NCBI GenBank assembly: GCA_029448655.1
Contig: JACCLO010000003.1
Span: 4,464,001-4,528,000 of the forward strand
Direction: 5' to 3'
DNA: 64,000 nucleotides
Origin: Wolfiporia cocos
Lineage: Eukaryota > Basidiomycota > Agaricomycetes > Polyporales > Phaeolaceae
Shown here in pieces: positions 1-10,902 of the stretch. The notes under the pieces are model-generated. The model was not told the DNA's origin, searched no databases, and saw only the letters and a list, made by a program, of their open reading frames with translations. Numbering within the stretch: the stretch's first letter is position 1; each line of letters starts with the position of its first letter. Made by a program: the position numbers and the translations under genes.

Positions 1-199
1 CGGAGGGGGCGAGAGCGTGTGCTAGTGGGGGATACTCTTGAGAGGGGATCGATTCCGCAAGTTGGGGGATGGGAGCGTGCGCCATCGTTGAATCATGCTC
101 CTGGTGTGAATCGGTCTCCTCCTCACTGTATTGGTCAATGGTAAAGCTGGTCCGCAATTTGCTGGGCTCGCGGGGCGCATACGAGTTGCGCGTGAATGA

Positions 200-2337
200 T
201 CAGTCAACGTGAGAACTTGAAGAACTGTTGATGACGGGGGAAGGCAGAAGGGGGGTGACGGCTGGGCCCGGGACGGGGGCGGATGTAGGTGTAGATACTG
301 GTGGTGAGGTGGGGGTGCTTGGCCGTGACGGGTGCTCTACAACTTCCATGGGCTTCGTAACCGGTGCTGATGGTGCGTCGTCCATATCGACGTCGGCGAC
401 TTCTGGTGATGGTGCGTCGTCCATATCAACGTCGGCGACTTCTGGTGACGGCGAACTATCCGAGTGGCCGTTTGGCGTTGAGCCGATTCTCCTCTTCTTC
501 GGCTGAGAACCTTTGTCGTCGGCATCCTCTCCATCGTCACTGTCATCCAAATGACGCCATGTTGACCGCCTTGACTTCTGACTAGAATTCGCGGCTGGGT
601 TCAGGAACTTCGTGTTAGGATCCGGACGAGACCGTTTTGCTCCCTGCAAATGTGTGAGCTTGTACGCACGATACAGTATTGATAACTTACCTTCTGGACG
701 GTCACTTCGATGATCCTCTGCTCCGTAAGTCTTGGCTGTGACTGTTTCTCCCCTACTTCGAGATCCTTCATCTGCTGCCAAGTCCTTTTGAGTGGACGGA
801 GCGAATCGATATCATCGACGTCGGGTGTCGGAGCTCCTTCCTACTCATATGGGTTGGCGACATCAGGCTCCTCGACTGAGTTCGTTACTTCATTGACAAT
901 CTCGATGAAGGCTATGGTCGAATACAGAGGCATCTCAGGGCTTGGTGGGGGGTTAGGAGGCGAACGCTCCGGAGGACTCGATACCTCACGTTCAGAGACA
1001 ATCGGCGCAGCATCAGGCAGGGGTTGCGAGGGGTCCGGAAGCGATGTAGGTGCAGCGTCGTTGTGAATAGCAACAGCAGAGGCGTCAGGTGCGGATTCAT
1101 TCTGAGCAGGAGAGGCGGGACCGAAACAGTCTCTCTGTATAGCGGTGGCATCCAGCACGCGGGCTTTGATATTCGCCGTGGCGTTCTTGAACCATTCGAT
1201 TTCAGCCAAAGCTCCGGCGCGGGCTGCCAGGAATTCGGGAGTTTCCACCCTAGGTGGGAAGGAAATAGATGCCTTTCGAGCCGCCTTGATAGCTTCATAA
1301 TTAGCGAGTCTCTCCTCCCGAATCCACTCAGGTTCAGGCACTTTGAAAGAAGGGTCAGCAAGGGCCACAACTCAAATTGCAGTACTTACAGCCTTCCAAC
1401 TCTTTCATAAGACCTTTAAATGCCATCGTGTCCAGAGCGCCGTCGCCATAATTACGCAAGTTCGCTTCCACAAACGGAGTCATTTTCCCTATTGCCCTCA
1501 GCTGGTGGAAAAGCATAACCGCAGGATAGCGCCACTGAAGCCAGTATTCGAATTCATCTTGAGGACAATCCTCGCTACTGGGAGGCGGGAGAAACTCCGG
1601 AGCCAGCGGTAGAAGTTCGTAAGGAGGGATTTGCAGCTCCTCCGGTATTCTCTGGGGTCGGGTAGCGAGGAAGTTGCAAAAAGGGCGGGCGAGGCGACAG
1701 TGCGGTGCAGGTTGTTCCACAAGTTCGAGTTCCAGCTGAGGGATGTCCTCCATAATAGGCTTGAGTGCGGTGTCGGCGGGTTGTTCCGGGGCGAGTTCAG
1801 GCTGTTCAAGGACGTTCTCGTATTCTCCAGGGACGGCAACAGTAGGTAATTCCATGCTACTGCCAGCGAGCTGGGACGACACGTGTCAGTACGAGACGTA
1901 AATTTGCGGATGTGCAAGATGTGGCCAGGGGTGGAAACGCGCGTGGTTTGTGTCGAAATTTGGATACGACGCGTTTTGCTTCCGAACGACGCAAATGGGC
2001 TGAAAGCGACGCGAAAAAAGCTGTAAACGCGTAGGAAAAATGCTCACCTGGTGACCGCACTCAACCAATCTCCAAGCGGCTTCCACATATCCTGCATCCG
2101 GCCTGTAATCCTTGTTCGTAATAATCTCCTTTCCCCACGAGAAAAAGTCAGATAAACGTTTGAAGACACACATCGAAAAAGTAGATGGTTCCTGCTATTT
2201 CGAGTTAGCCATATTCCAAAGTCAAACATACAAAACACGTCACTCACTTCGTAATTGGGGCGTTTGTCCGGGCAAAATTGGGGTAGGACGTTGTATCTGT
2301 GCGACCCACGCGTATCCGAACGCGTTGGTCCGCTCAT
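200..2337 (-). CDS. Hypothetical nuclear protein, six exons, about 587 aa
   Basis: Function not recognised. Six exons join in one open frame: 2337-2248, 2194-2048, 1870-1390, 1340-889, 840-691 and 643-200 (1764 nt). The introns have GTGAGT, GTGAGC, GTAAGT, GTAACG and GTAAGT donors and AG acceptors. The 48-nt intron 841-888 removes what would otherwise be an in-frame TAG. The start is the ATG at 2337 (MSGPTRSDTRG). Residues about 31-78 hold a conserved-looking block ending DAGYVEAAWRLVECGH. The middle is Pro/Glu-rich. The C-terminus is Ser/Pro-rich with a basic QPKKRRI stretch that suggests nuclear location, and it carries a duplicated 13-aa acidic unit. The start codon lies only 71 bp from the end of the Helitron-like array, so the array occupies the promoter. 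The splice model is inferred from sequence alone, but the reading frame is coherent throughout. Confidence 0.72.
372..449. repeat. Two tandem 39-bp units inside the last exon of the 587-aa gene
   Basis: Units 372-410 and 411-449 differ at very few bases. They encode the 13-residue unit PSPEVADVDMDDA twice. The length is a multiple of three, so the frame is kept. Confidence 0.9.
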
Positions 2338-2407
2338 TGCGGAATGTGGCGCGAGAGTGGAGTCGATCTTTAGAAGAGGCAACCGATGCACTACATCTAT
2401 CCATCTA

Positions 2408-3201
2408 TCTAAAAGTAATGGGAGCTCGCGCCGTAGGCGCTCGCGTGTCGCTAGCGTGCAGCTAGCGTGCAGCTAGCGTGTCGCTCGCGTGTCGCTCACG
2501 TTTTGCGCACGTTCAGCGCACGTTTTGCGCACATGGACGCCACGTTTGCCGCGTGGCGTCCATGCACGTCGTTGATCCTGCTCCCATTAGATAGGGCGCC
2601 TGCCATCCGCGGAGTTGGCCGGTGGATTCCCACGCCCGGCGCCTGCAAGGCGCGTGCGCTGTTCCTGCCCCGCACCACGGGGATTTGTGCCCCATGCCAC
2701 GGGGATTTGTGCCCCATGCCACGGGGATTTGTGCCCCACACCACGGGGATTCGTGCCCCACACCATGGGGATTTGTGGCCCTTGCCACGGGGGTTTGTGG
2801 CCCATGCCACAGGGATTTGTGCCCCGTGCCATGGGGATTTGTGCCCCACATCATGGGGATTTTTGTAATGTAAATACCCCACACCACGGGGATTTGTGCC
2901 CCATGCCACAGGGATTTGTACCCCACACCATGGGGATTTGCACCCCATGCCACGGGGAATTGTGCTCTGTGCCACAGGGATTTGTGCCCTGTGCCACGGG
3001 GATTTTTGTAATGTAAATACCCCACACCACGGGAAGAGGGAAGTTGGGGAAGCCATGGGTAATGCACAGGAAATTCATGGGGGATCCACAGGTAACTTAA
3101 AAAAAAACCAATTATCTGAAATAGGCACACATATATTGGAATAATATATTGAAGTGGAAAAAGCGGTGTGACCGTGGCGAAGCCACGGGTAATTAACCTA
3201 G
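2408..3201 (+). mobile_element. Helitron-like unit A1 (794 bp)
   Basis: Starts TCTAAAAGTAATGGG after an A and ends at CCTAG following the hairpin. It carries a minisatellite block. Its 5' end faces the start codon of the 587-aa gene. Confidence 0.75.
2673..3033. repeat. 22-bp minisatellite in unit A1
   Basis: Diverged tandem units of about 22 bp, each containing a form of CCACGGGGATTTGTGCCCC, broken twice by GTAATGTAAATACCCC. Because 22 is not a multiple of three, long frames stay open on both strands; these are not genes. Confidence 0.9.
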
Positions 3202-3485
3202 TCTAAGAGTAATGGGAGCTCGCGTGGGAGCCGTCGCGTGTCGCTAGCGTGTCGCGCACGAGAATCGCACATGGCGAGCACGTTTGCCGCGTGGCGGCGC
3301 CTGTAGGGCGCCCATCGAGTGCGCGCCGGCGCCTGCAAGGCGCGCGTGCCGGTTGCAAAGGTATTACAAGCGAAGCGACGACGAGGCCGAGCGTCAGCGA
3401 GGTGGAGGAGTGGCTGAGCGGGCAGAGATATATAATAACTCCTAGAAATACAAAATTGTGGCGAAGCCACAGGTAATTAAGCTAG
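3202..3485 (+). mobile_element. Helitron-like unit A2 (284 bp)
   Basis: Short form without minisatellite. Starts TCTAAGAG and ends hairpin plus GCTAG. Almost identical to units A8, A10, B1 and B2, which points to recent amplification. Confidence 0.8.
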
Positions 3486-3793
3486 TCCATAATATAATGG
3501 GAGCTCGCGCCGTAGGCGCTCACGTGTCGCTAGCGTGCAGCTAGCGTGTCGCTCGCGTGTCGCTCGCGTTTTGCGCACATGGCGAGCACGTTTGCCGCGT
3601 GGCGGCACCTGTAGGGCGCCCATCGAGTGCGCGCCGGCGCCTGCAAGGCGCGCGTGCCGGTTGCAAAGGTATTACAAGCGAAGCGACGACGAGGCCGAGC
3701 GTCAGCGAGGTGGAGGAGTGGCTGAGCGGGCAGAGATATATAATAACTCCTAGAAATACAAAATTGTGGCGAAGCCACAGGTAATTAAGCTAG
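3486..3793 (+). mobile_element. Helitron-like unit A3 (308 bp)
   Basis: Starts TCCATAATATAATGGG and ends GCTAG. The left part contains short repeats of GCTAGCGTGTCGCTCGCGTG type. Confidence 0.75.
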
Positions 3794-4156
3794 TCTGAAC
3801 TATAATGGGAGCTCGCGCCGTAGGCGCTCGCGTGCAGCTAGCGTGCAGCTAGCGTGTCACTCGCGTGCAGCTAGCGTGCAGCTAGCGTGTCACTCGCGTG
3901 CAGCTAGCGTGTCGCTCGCGTGTCGCTCGCGTTTTGCGCACATGGCGAGCACGTTTGCCGCGTGGCGGCGCCTGTAGGGCGCCCATCGAGTGCGCGCCGG
4001 CGCCTGCAAGGCGCGCGTGCTGGTTGCAAAGGTGTTACAAGCGAAGCGACGACGAGGCCGAGCGTTAGCGAGGTGGAGGAGTGGCTGAGCGGGCAGAGAT
4101 AAGCAATACAAGTTCTAATTACAAAATTGTGGCGAAGCCACAGGTAATTAAGCTAG
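3794..4156 (+). mobile_element. Helitron-like unit A4 (363 bp)
   Basis: Starts TCTGAACTATAATGGG and ends GCTAG. Longer than A3 because of extra tandem copies of a GTGCAGCTAGC-type repeat near 3830-3930. Confidence 0.75.
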
Positions 4157-4949
4157 TCCATAAAGTAAGGGGAGCTCGCGCCGTAGGCGCTCGCGTGCCG
4201 CTAGCGTGTCGCTCGCGTGTCGCTCGCGTTTTGCGCACATGGACGCCACGTTTGCCGCGTGGCGTCCATGCGCGTCGTTGATCCTCCTCCCATTAGATAG
4301 GGCGCCTGCCGTCCGCGGAGTTGGCCGGTAGATTCCCACGCCCGGCGCCTGCAAGGTGCGCGCGCTGTTCCTCACCACGGGGATTCGTGCCCCATGCCAC
4401 GGGGATTCATGCCCCATGCCACGGGGATTCGTGTCCCATGCCACGGGGATTCATGCCCCACACCGCGGGGATTTGTGGCCCATTCCATGGGGGTTTGTGG
4501 CCCATGCCACAGGGATTTGTGTCCTGTGGCATGGGGATTTTGTAATGTAAATACCCCACACCATGGGGATTTGTACCCCGTGCCACGGGGATTCGTGCCC
4601 TACACCACGGGGATTTTTGGCCCATGCCATGGGGGTTTGTGCCCCATGCCACGGGGATTCGTGCCCCATGCCACAGGGATTTGTGTCCTGTGGCATGGGG
4701 ATTTTGTAATATAAATACTCCACACCACAGGGGTTTGTACCCTGTGCCACAGGTATTTGCACCCCAATGCCACAGGGGTGAATTCCCACACCCAGCGCCT
4801 GCAAGGCATGCGTGCCAGTTACAGATTCTACAAGCAAAGTGACAACGATACCGAGCATCAGCGAGGTGGAGGAGTGGCTGAGCAGGCAGAGACTAAAATA
4901 TATTCCTAAGACATAACGTTTGTGGCGAAGCCACAGGTAATTAAGCTAG
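4157..4949 (+). mobile_element. Helitron-like unit A5 (793 bp)
   Basis: Starts TCCATAAAGTAAGGGG and ends GCTAG after the hairpin. Carries the second minisatellite block. Confidence 0.75.
4373..4779. repeat. 22-bp minisatellite in unit A5
   Basis: Same repeat as in A1, with a different order of CACGGGGATTCGTG and CATGGGGATTTTG variants. Confidence 0.88.
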
Positions 4950-5233
4950 TCTAAGTACTAAAGGGCCGTGGATTGCGTGGGAACTGCCATGTGCTTTTCC
5001 ACGTGTGCCACGTGCTGTCCGTCGTCCCATAGGGCTCGCGCCACCGACCCGGGAAGTTGGCCAGTGGATTCCCACGCCCAGCGCCTGCAAGGCGCGCATG
5101 CCGGTTGCAAAGGTGTTACAAGCGAAGCGACGACGAGGCCGAGCGTCAGCGAGGTGGAGGAGTGGCTGAGCGGGCAGAGATAAACAACTCCTAAAGTACA
5201 AAATTGTGGCGAAGCCACAGGTAATTAAGCTAG
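4950..5233 (+). mobile_element. Helitron-like unit A6 (284 bp)
   Basis: Starts TCTAAGTACTAAAGGG, like the last unit of array B, and ends GCTAG. Its left third belongs to a second subfamily (CCGTGGATTGCGTGGG), joined to the common right part. Confidence 0.75.
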
Positions 5234-6431
5234 TAAGTAATGGGGGCTCGCGCCGGAGGCGCTCGCGTGCGGCTAGCGTGCAGCTAGCGTGTCGCTCGCG
5301 TGCAGCTAGCGTGTCGCTCGCGTGTCGCTCGCGTTTTGCGCACGTTCAGCGCACGTTTTGCGCACATGGACGCCACGTTTGCCGCGTGGCGTCCATGCGC
5401 GTCGTCAAATCCTGCTCCCATTAGATAGGGCGCCTGCCATCCGCGGAGTTGGCCGGTGGATTCCCACGCCCGGCGCCTGCAAGGTGCGCGCGCTGCTAGC
5501 TCGCGTTTTGCGCGCTGCTCCTGCCCCGCACCACGGGGATTCGTGCCCCACGCCACGGGGATCCGTGCCCCACACCACGGGGATTCGTTCCCACACCACA
5601 GGGATTCGTGGCCCATTCCATGGGGGTCTGTGGCCCATGCCACAGGAATTTGTGTCCTGTGGCATGGGGATTTTGTAATGTAAATACCCCACACCATGGG
5701 GATTTGTACCCCGTGCCACAGGGATTTGCACCCCAATGCCACAGGGATTTGTGCCCTGTGCCATGGGGATGTGTGTCCTGTGCCACAGAGGTTTGTGCCC
5801 CATGCCACAGGGATTTGTGTGTCCTGTGCCACGGGGATTCGTGCCCCACGCCACAGGGATCCGTGCCCCACACCACGGGGATTCGTGCTCTGTGCCACAG
5901 GGATTTGTGCCCTGTGCCACGGGGATTTTTGTAATGTAAGTACCTCTCAGCATGGGGATTTGTGCCCCATGCCACAGGGATTTTTGTAATGTAAATACCC
6001 TGCACCACGGGGATTTGTACCCTCCACCATGGGGATTTGTGTCCCATGCTACGGGGATTTGTGCCCTGCCACGGGGATTTTTGTAACATAAATGGCCTGT
6101 GCTGTAAATGCCTGCCAAAATATTGAAGAACATTCAGTATTTTTTGATACATGCCATTACACATTATTGCAAGTGAAGTGATGACAAGACTGAGCATCAG
6201 TGAGGTGGAGGAGTGTCTGAGTGGGCAGAGACAAGGAACAGAAGAGGGGAACCCATGGATAATCCACAGGAAATTGATGGGGAATCCACAGGTAAGTTCA
6301 AAAAACCGTTGCTTTGTGTGTGAATGGTCTGAATTCCCCCGGTTATCTCAAATAGGCACACACGGATTGGGATATGATATTGAAGTGATTAAACTATGTG
6401 TTCGTGGCGAAGCCACGGGTAATTAAGCTAG
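5234..6431 (+). mobile_element. Helitron-like unit A7 (1198 bp)
   Basis: The only unit whose first bases are TAAG rather than TC; a CT seems to be missing from the 5' end. It ends GCTAG after hairpin GTGGCGAAGCCAC. It carries a long minisatellite and a unique stretch at 6083-6400. Confidence 0.7.
5527..6082. repeat. 22-bp minisatellite in unit A7
   Basis: Tandem CCACGGGGAT-type units with GTAATGTAAATACC interruptions. Many units carry a CAGGGA variant. Confidence 0.88.
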
Positions 6432-6715
6432 TCTAAGAGTAATGGGAGCTCGCGTGGGAGCCGTCGCGTGTCGCTAGCGTGTCGCGCACGAGAATCGCAC
6501 ATGGCGAGCACGTTTGCCGCGTGGCGGCGCCTGTAGGGCGCCCATCGAGTGCGCGCCGGCGCCTGCAAGGCGCGCGTGCCGGTTGCAAAGGTATTACAAG
6601 CGAAGCGACGACGAGGCCGAGCGTCAGCAAGGTGGAGGAGTGGCTGAGCGGGCAGAGATATATAATAACTCCTAGAAATACAAAATTGTGGCGAAGCCAC
6701 AGGTAATTAAGCTAG
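6432..6715 (+). mobile_element. Helitron-like unit A8 (284 bp)
   Basis: Near-identical to A2, with TCTAAGAG start and GCTAG end. Confidence 0.8.
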
Positions 6716-7930
6716 TCCATAATATAATGGGAGCTCGCGCCGTAGGCGCTCACGTGTCGCTAGCATGTCGCTAGCGTGCAGCTAGCGTGTCGCTCGCGTT
6801 TTGTGCACATGGACGCCACGTTTGCCGCGTGGCGTCCATGCGCGTCGTTGATCCTCCTCCCATTAGATAGGGCGCCTGCCATCCGCGGAGTTGGCCGGTG
6901 GATTCCCACGCCCGGCGCCTGAAAGGCGCGCGCGCTGTTTCTGCTCGGCACCACGGGGATTCGTGCCCCATGCCACGGGGATTCGTGCCCCACACCACGG
7001 GGATTCGTGCCCCACACCATGGGGATTCATGGCCCATTCCATGGGGGTTTGTGGCCCATGCCACAGGGATTTGTGTCCTGTGGCATGGGGATTTTGTAAT
7101 GTAAATACCCCACACCACGGGGATTTGTACCCCATGCCACAGGTATTCGCACCCCAATGCCATGGGGATTTGTGCCCCATGCCACAGGGATTTGTGCTCT
7201 GTATCATGGAGATTTGTGCCCTGTGCCATGGGGATTTGTGTCCTGTGGCACGGGGATTTGTACCCCATGCCACAGGGATTTGTATCCCAGTGCCACAGGG
7301 ATTTGTGCCCCGTGCCACGGGGATTTGTGCTCTGTGCCATGGAGATTTGCGCCCTGTGCCACGGGGATTTGTGTCCTGTGGCATGGGGATTTTGTAATGT
7401 AAATACCCCACACCACGGGGATTTGTACCCCGTGCCACAGGGATTCGTGCCCTATACCACAGGGATTTTTGGCCCATGCCATGGGGGTTTGTGCCCCATG
7501 CCACAGGGATTTTGTAATGTAAATACCCCACACCACGGGGATTTGTGCCCCACACCACAGGGATCTGTGCCCTGTGCCATGGGGATTTATGCCTCATGCC
7601 ACGGGGATTTTTGTAACATAAATGGCCTGTGCTGTAGATGCCTGCCAAAAGATTGCAAAAAATGAAGAACATTTGACACCACATTACACAGTATTACAAG
7701 GGAAGCAACGATGAGACCGAGGATCAGTGAGGTGTCAGAAGTGGCTGAGCAGGCAGAGACAAAAGAGGCAAATTGGGGAACCCATGGGTAATGCACAGGA
7801 AATTGATGGGGGATCCACAGGTAACTTCAAAAACCCCTGATTATCTGAAATAGGGACACATGGATTGGAATAATATATTGAAGTGGAAAAAGCAGTGTGA
7901 CCGTGGCGAAGCCACGGGTAATTAACCTAG
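6716..7930 (+). mobile_element. Helitron-like unit A9 (1215 bp)
   Basis: Starts TCCATAATATAATGGG and ends CCTAG. It has the longest minisatellite, then a stretch (7620-7900) shared with unit B3 and partly with A1. Confidence 0.75.
6947..7612. repeat. 22-bp minisatellite in unit A9
   Basis: Longest block of the family. Open frames of more than 250 codons here are repeat artefacts. Confidence 0.88.
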
Positions 7931-8214
7931 TCTAAGAGTAATGGGAGCTCGCGTGGGAGCTGTCGCGTGTCGCTAGCGTGTCGCGCACGAGAATCGCACA
8001 TGGCGAGCACGTTTGCCGCGTGGCGGCGCCTGTAGGGCGCCCATCGAGTGCGCGCCGGCGCCTGCAAGGCGCGCGTGCCGGTTGCAAAGGTATTACAAGC
8101 GAAGCGACGACGAGGCCGAGCGTCAGCGAGGTGGAGGAGTGGCTGAGCGGGCAGAGATATATAATAACTCCTAGAAATACAAAATTGTGGCGAAGCCACA
8201 GGTAATTAAGCTAG
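7931..8214 (+). mobile_element. Helitron-like unit A10 (284 bp)
   Basis: Short form, near-identical to A2 and A8. Confidence 0.8.
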
Positions 8215-8748
8215 TCATATAATAAAGGGACGACCGTTGCGTGGGAACTGCCATGTGCTTTTCCACGTGTGCCACGTGCTGTCCGTCGTCCCATAGGGCT
8301 CGCGCCACCGACCCGGGGAGTTGGCCAGTGTATTCCCACGCCCGGCGCCTGTAAGGCGCGCGTTCAAATCCCTTCGACGAAAACTCGCGTTTCGCGCGTC
8401 CTCCCTGCGCTGTGCCACGGGGATTTTGTAGCTGTTGTAACGTAGATGGCCTGTACTGTATATACCCGCCAGAAAATCAAATTAAGAGAATTCAGGGAGT
8501 TTTCTGAGGCACTACATTTGTGGACACAATGTTACAAGCGAAGCGACGACGACACCGAGCATCAGCGAGGTGGAGGAAGTGGCTGAGTGGGCAGAGAACA
8601 AAAGACAGGTGCAGCAGGGTGATCATACACCCTGGAGGTTGGGTGGACTCATAATGTCTCCATCCAATGTGTTTTTCCCTTATTCTATTAGTTATCTCAC
8701 TTAAATAACAATTGATATTCGTGGCGAAGCCATGGGTAATTAAACTCG
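8215..8748 (+). mobile_element. Helitron-like unit A11, terminal unit with CTCG end (534 bp)
   Basis: Starts TCATATAATAAAGGG. Its right half differs from inner units but matches the last unit of array B. The hairpin is GTGGCGAAGCCAT and the end is AACTCG, followed by host T. Confidence 0.7.
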
Positions 8749-8848
8749 TATGATAGGATCGAGGAGTCGCTGATCAATTTTAAGACGTTCACGTGTACGA
8801 TGTTTGCCTGTTATAGGAATACAGACGATCTGCGATTTGAAATGAGTA

Positions 8849-8936
8849 TAGCTCAATGGAAGTGCGTAAGGTCCGGAATGCTTACCGTAGATTTCCAAGG
8901 TTGCGAGTTCGAATCTTGGAGTGAGCATCAATTTTT
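8849..8936 (+). other. tRNA-like pol III promoter sequence
   Basis: A-box-like TAGCTCAATGG (8849-8859) and B-box-like GAGTTCGAATC (8905-8915) are correctly spaced and followed by a T run at 8932. A clean acceptor stem and anticodon loop could not be folded, so this is probably a tRNA-derived repeat rather than a working tRNA. Confidence 0.4.
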
Positions 8937-10411
8937 GATTGGCCTTATCTAAGGCGGCTGCTAAGATCTAAGAGTTGGCAATTTTTGGACATCGCAGCTC
9001 ACTGTTATAGCAAACAACAATATGACCGCACCCATCTGCATGTCTGTAGAGGTGCTTCCGGCCACGCATAATTGGTCTTTTTTTTTGGCAATGATAATAC
9101 AACAATTTCACTCTCTGTCCCCACCCGTGACTTCCGTGTCCGCTATCAATACCAAAGACCCAAAATCACGCTTGCAGACCTCCAGCAATCGCACATATCG
9201 AAACGCTTGCCTGCACAGGTTGCTGTCAGCATCAATATTTATTCTAAGGGGAGATATGAACCTCCGAGCATAAGCTGCTCGCCCAGTATCGTTCAATGCA
9301 ATTTGGCGCTCTGCTTCTTTATTCCACTTTTGCTCATGGTACCGGAAAAACGCACCGTCCGACACATTTCCTCTTTTACGAGTTCAACTTGCTCTTGCCA
9401 GCGTGTCATGCGCACCTTGGAATGGAACCAGTGCACTCAGACCACTGAAGAATCAGTCAGACATTTTCATCACCCATGAGAATAGAAAACACCTACCGTC
9501 CTGGAGATATTCTTTGATGGCCCCCTCCCCCTGTTGTGCTGCAAATGATACATCGTCCCAAAGCCACAATGGCTTCTGTCTGCTGTCTCCCACAAGCTGG
9601 TCCATTGTGTAGACAATAAACGGTCGCACGTCTTCTGCTTTCAGTCATCGAAATGTTGGGTCATTCTCCGCCATGCCGAGCGATATGAGAGTCCTCCTAG
9701 CACTTCGGTAACGTCTGGCTGCTTTATGCGTTGTGAGCATCTGGTGCCGGATTATTTCGTTCGATTTTGTATTGACTTTCTGTCCCGAGCCCTGCTGTTT
9801 TCGTAGACGTAGCGCATGACCCGTAATTAAGTGCGTGCGCACGTCATCCAGTGCATCATGTGCCTGGCCCTCACGCAGCTGTCGTTCAATCTGCGCCGCC
9901 GCCTGGAAACGTTGCTGGGTACGTAGCGATGAATCGTACGTGGAAGGAAGCTCTATTCTCACCACGTGAATATGTTCCCAGCCATGCCTCTTTGATGTCC
10001 TGGCTCCTACATTTGTGCTGCCACCGCCCGGTGCCTTTCGCTTATGCCCTGTTGATATCTTGTCGTCCGAGTTGCCCTTTTCCGCCGAAACCATCGACCC
10101 ATTATCCCCGCTTTCCGATTCGCACTCTGAAGCCTCGTTGAAGTTGTCGGTCTCATATCCATCCAGTTCGTCTGCTCCGCACGCCATAGGGAGTTCCTTG
10201 CGTTCGACACCAGTAGATACCGCCTCAATAGCTTCCTCGACAATGGGCCACAGATATTGTTCGTTCAGCTTCTGCCACTGCTCCACCCGGCACAAGAAGG
10301 TGTTGACCCATTCCTCCACGTCAGTACTTTCGTAGTCTTCGTCCTCTGTGTCTTCTAAGATATGCAAGAGATCCGCCCTGAGCACTGTATGAGTATAGAC
10401 CCATGCATACC

Positions 10412-10902
10412 TGTCACAGATTTCTGTGGCATGTTTTAATGTATTACCCCCTCGTAGGCTCGAACCTAGGACCTCACGTTCTAGTAGTCACATGACCAGT
10501 GCAACGTAGTGTAGCGGTATAACACAACCTGTCCGTCAGGACATACGGTCACGTGATCCGCTACTTACATAATACATACACGTGACCTTTAGGGGCGCGC
10601 ACAGACCATGCCATTAGGGCAGGCCCTTCATTAGGTAGCGGCCGGTCTGTATGTATATAAAGTAGACGTCTGAGGTCTTACAACCTCAGACTGTTCAATC
10701 TCGACAATGGATGTGTACCCTCATCATCATACTGCGTGCTAGACTGGGACTGCCTCTGGTGACTACGCCGTCACTATGCCCTAGACTCTCTATCTTGGAG
10801 TCTACCTAGTCAGCCCATGCGACGTTACCTCATCGTCAACACCTTCAACGTTAGTAGAAGGGGTTAGGGCATAAACATGTACGTATGACACATTCTGTGT
10901 CA
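10412..10902 (+). mobile_element. Solo LTR, family A (491 bp)
   Basis: Begins TGTCACAG and ends TCTGTGTCA, flanked by ATACC and ATACT (4 of 5 bases match, probable 5-bp target duplication). It contains TATATAAAG (10654) and hairpin GTCTGAGG/CCTCAGAC. It lies inside the KDZ pseudogene. No internal retroelement genes. Confidence 0.75.
10654..10691 (+). promoter_or_regulatory. LTR core promoter: TATA box plus conserved hairpin
   Basis: TATATAAAG is followed 6 bp later by the inverted pair GTCTGAGG ... CCTCAGAC. The same hairpin recurs in the other family A LTRs despite divergence around it. Confidence 0.5.

Larger units (their letters stand above)
2408..8748 (+). mobile_element. Array A: eleven head-to-tail Helitron-like non-autonomous elements
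   Basis: Eleven units abut without spacer. Ten of the eleven start with TC. Ten end with hairpin GTGGCGAAGCCAC, about 11 nt (GGGTAATTAAG or similar), then CTAG; the last unit ends CTCG. The base left of the array is A and the base right of it is T, and no target duplication is seen. This matches the Helitron rule (5'-TC, 3' hairpin then CTRR, insertion between A and T). No Rep/helicase gene is present, so the units depend on an unseen partner. Most units share an internal core with GCGCCTGCAAGGCGCG and a block around AAGCGAAGCGACGACGAGG. The plus orientation is set by the TC and hairpin ends. Confidence 0.8.

Noticed and set aside
2673..3033. Possible CRISPR-like array
   Set aside because: Repeats are directly adjacent with no unique spacers, and the host is eukaryotic.
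3360..3430. A-box-like GTGGCTGAGCGGGCAGAG in the Helitron-like units as a tRNA-derived promoter
   Set aside because: No B box at a suitable distance; likely coincidence.
2496..7684. Long open frames on both strands reading repeats like GTNPHGMGHKSPW
   Set aside because: They are translations of the 22-bp minisatellite. Every frame stays open because the unit length is not a multiple of three and lacks stops.
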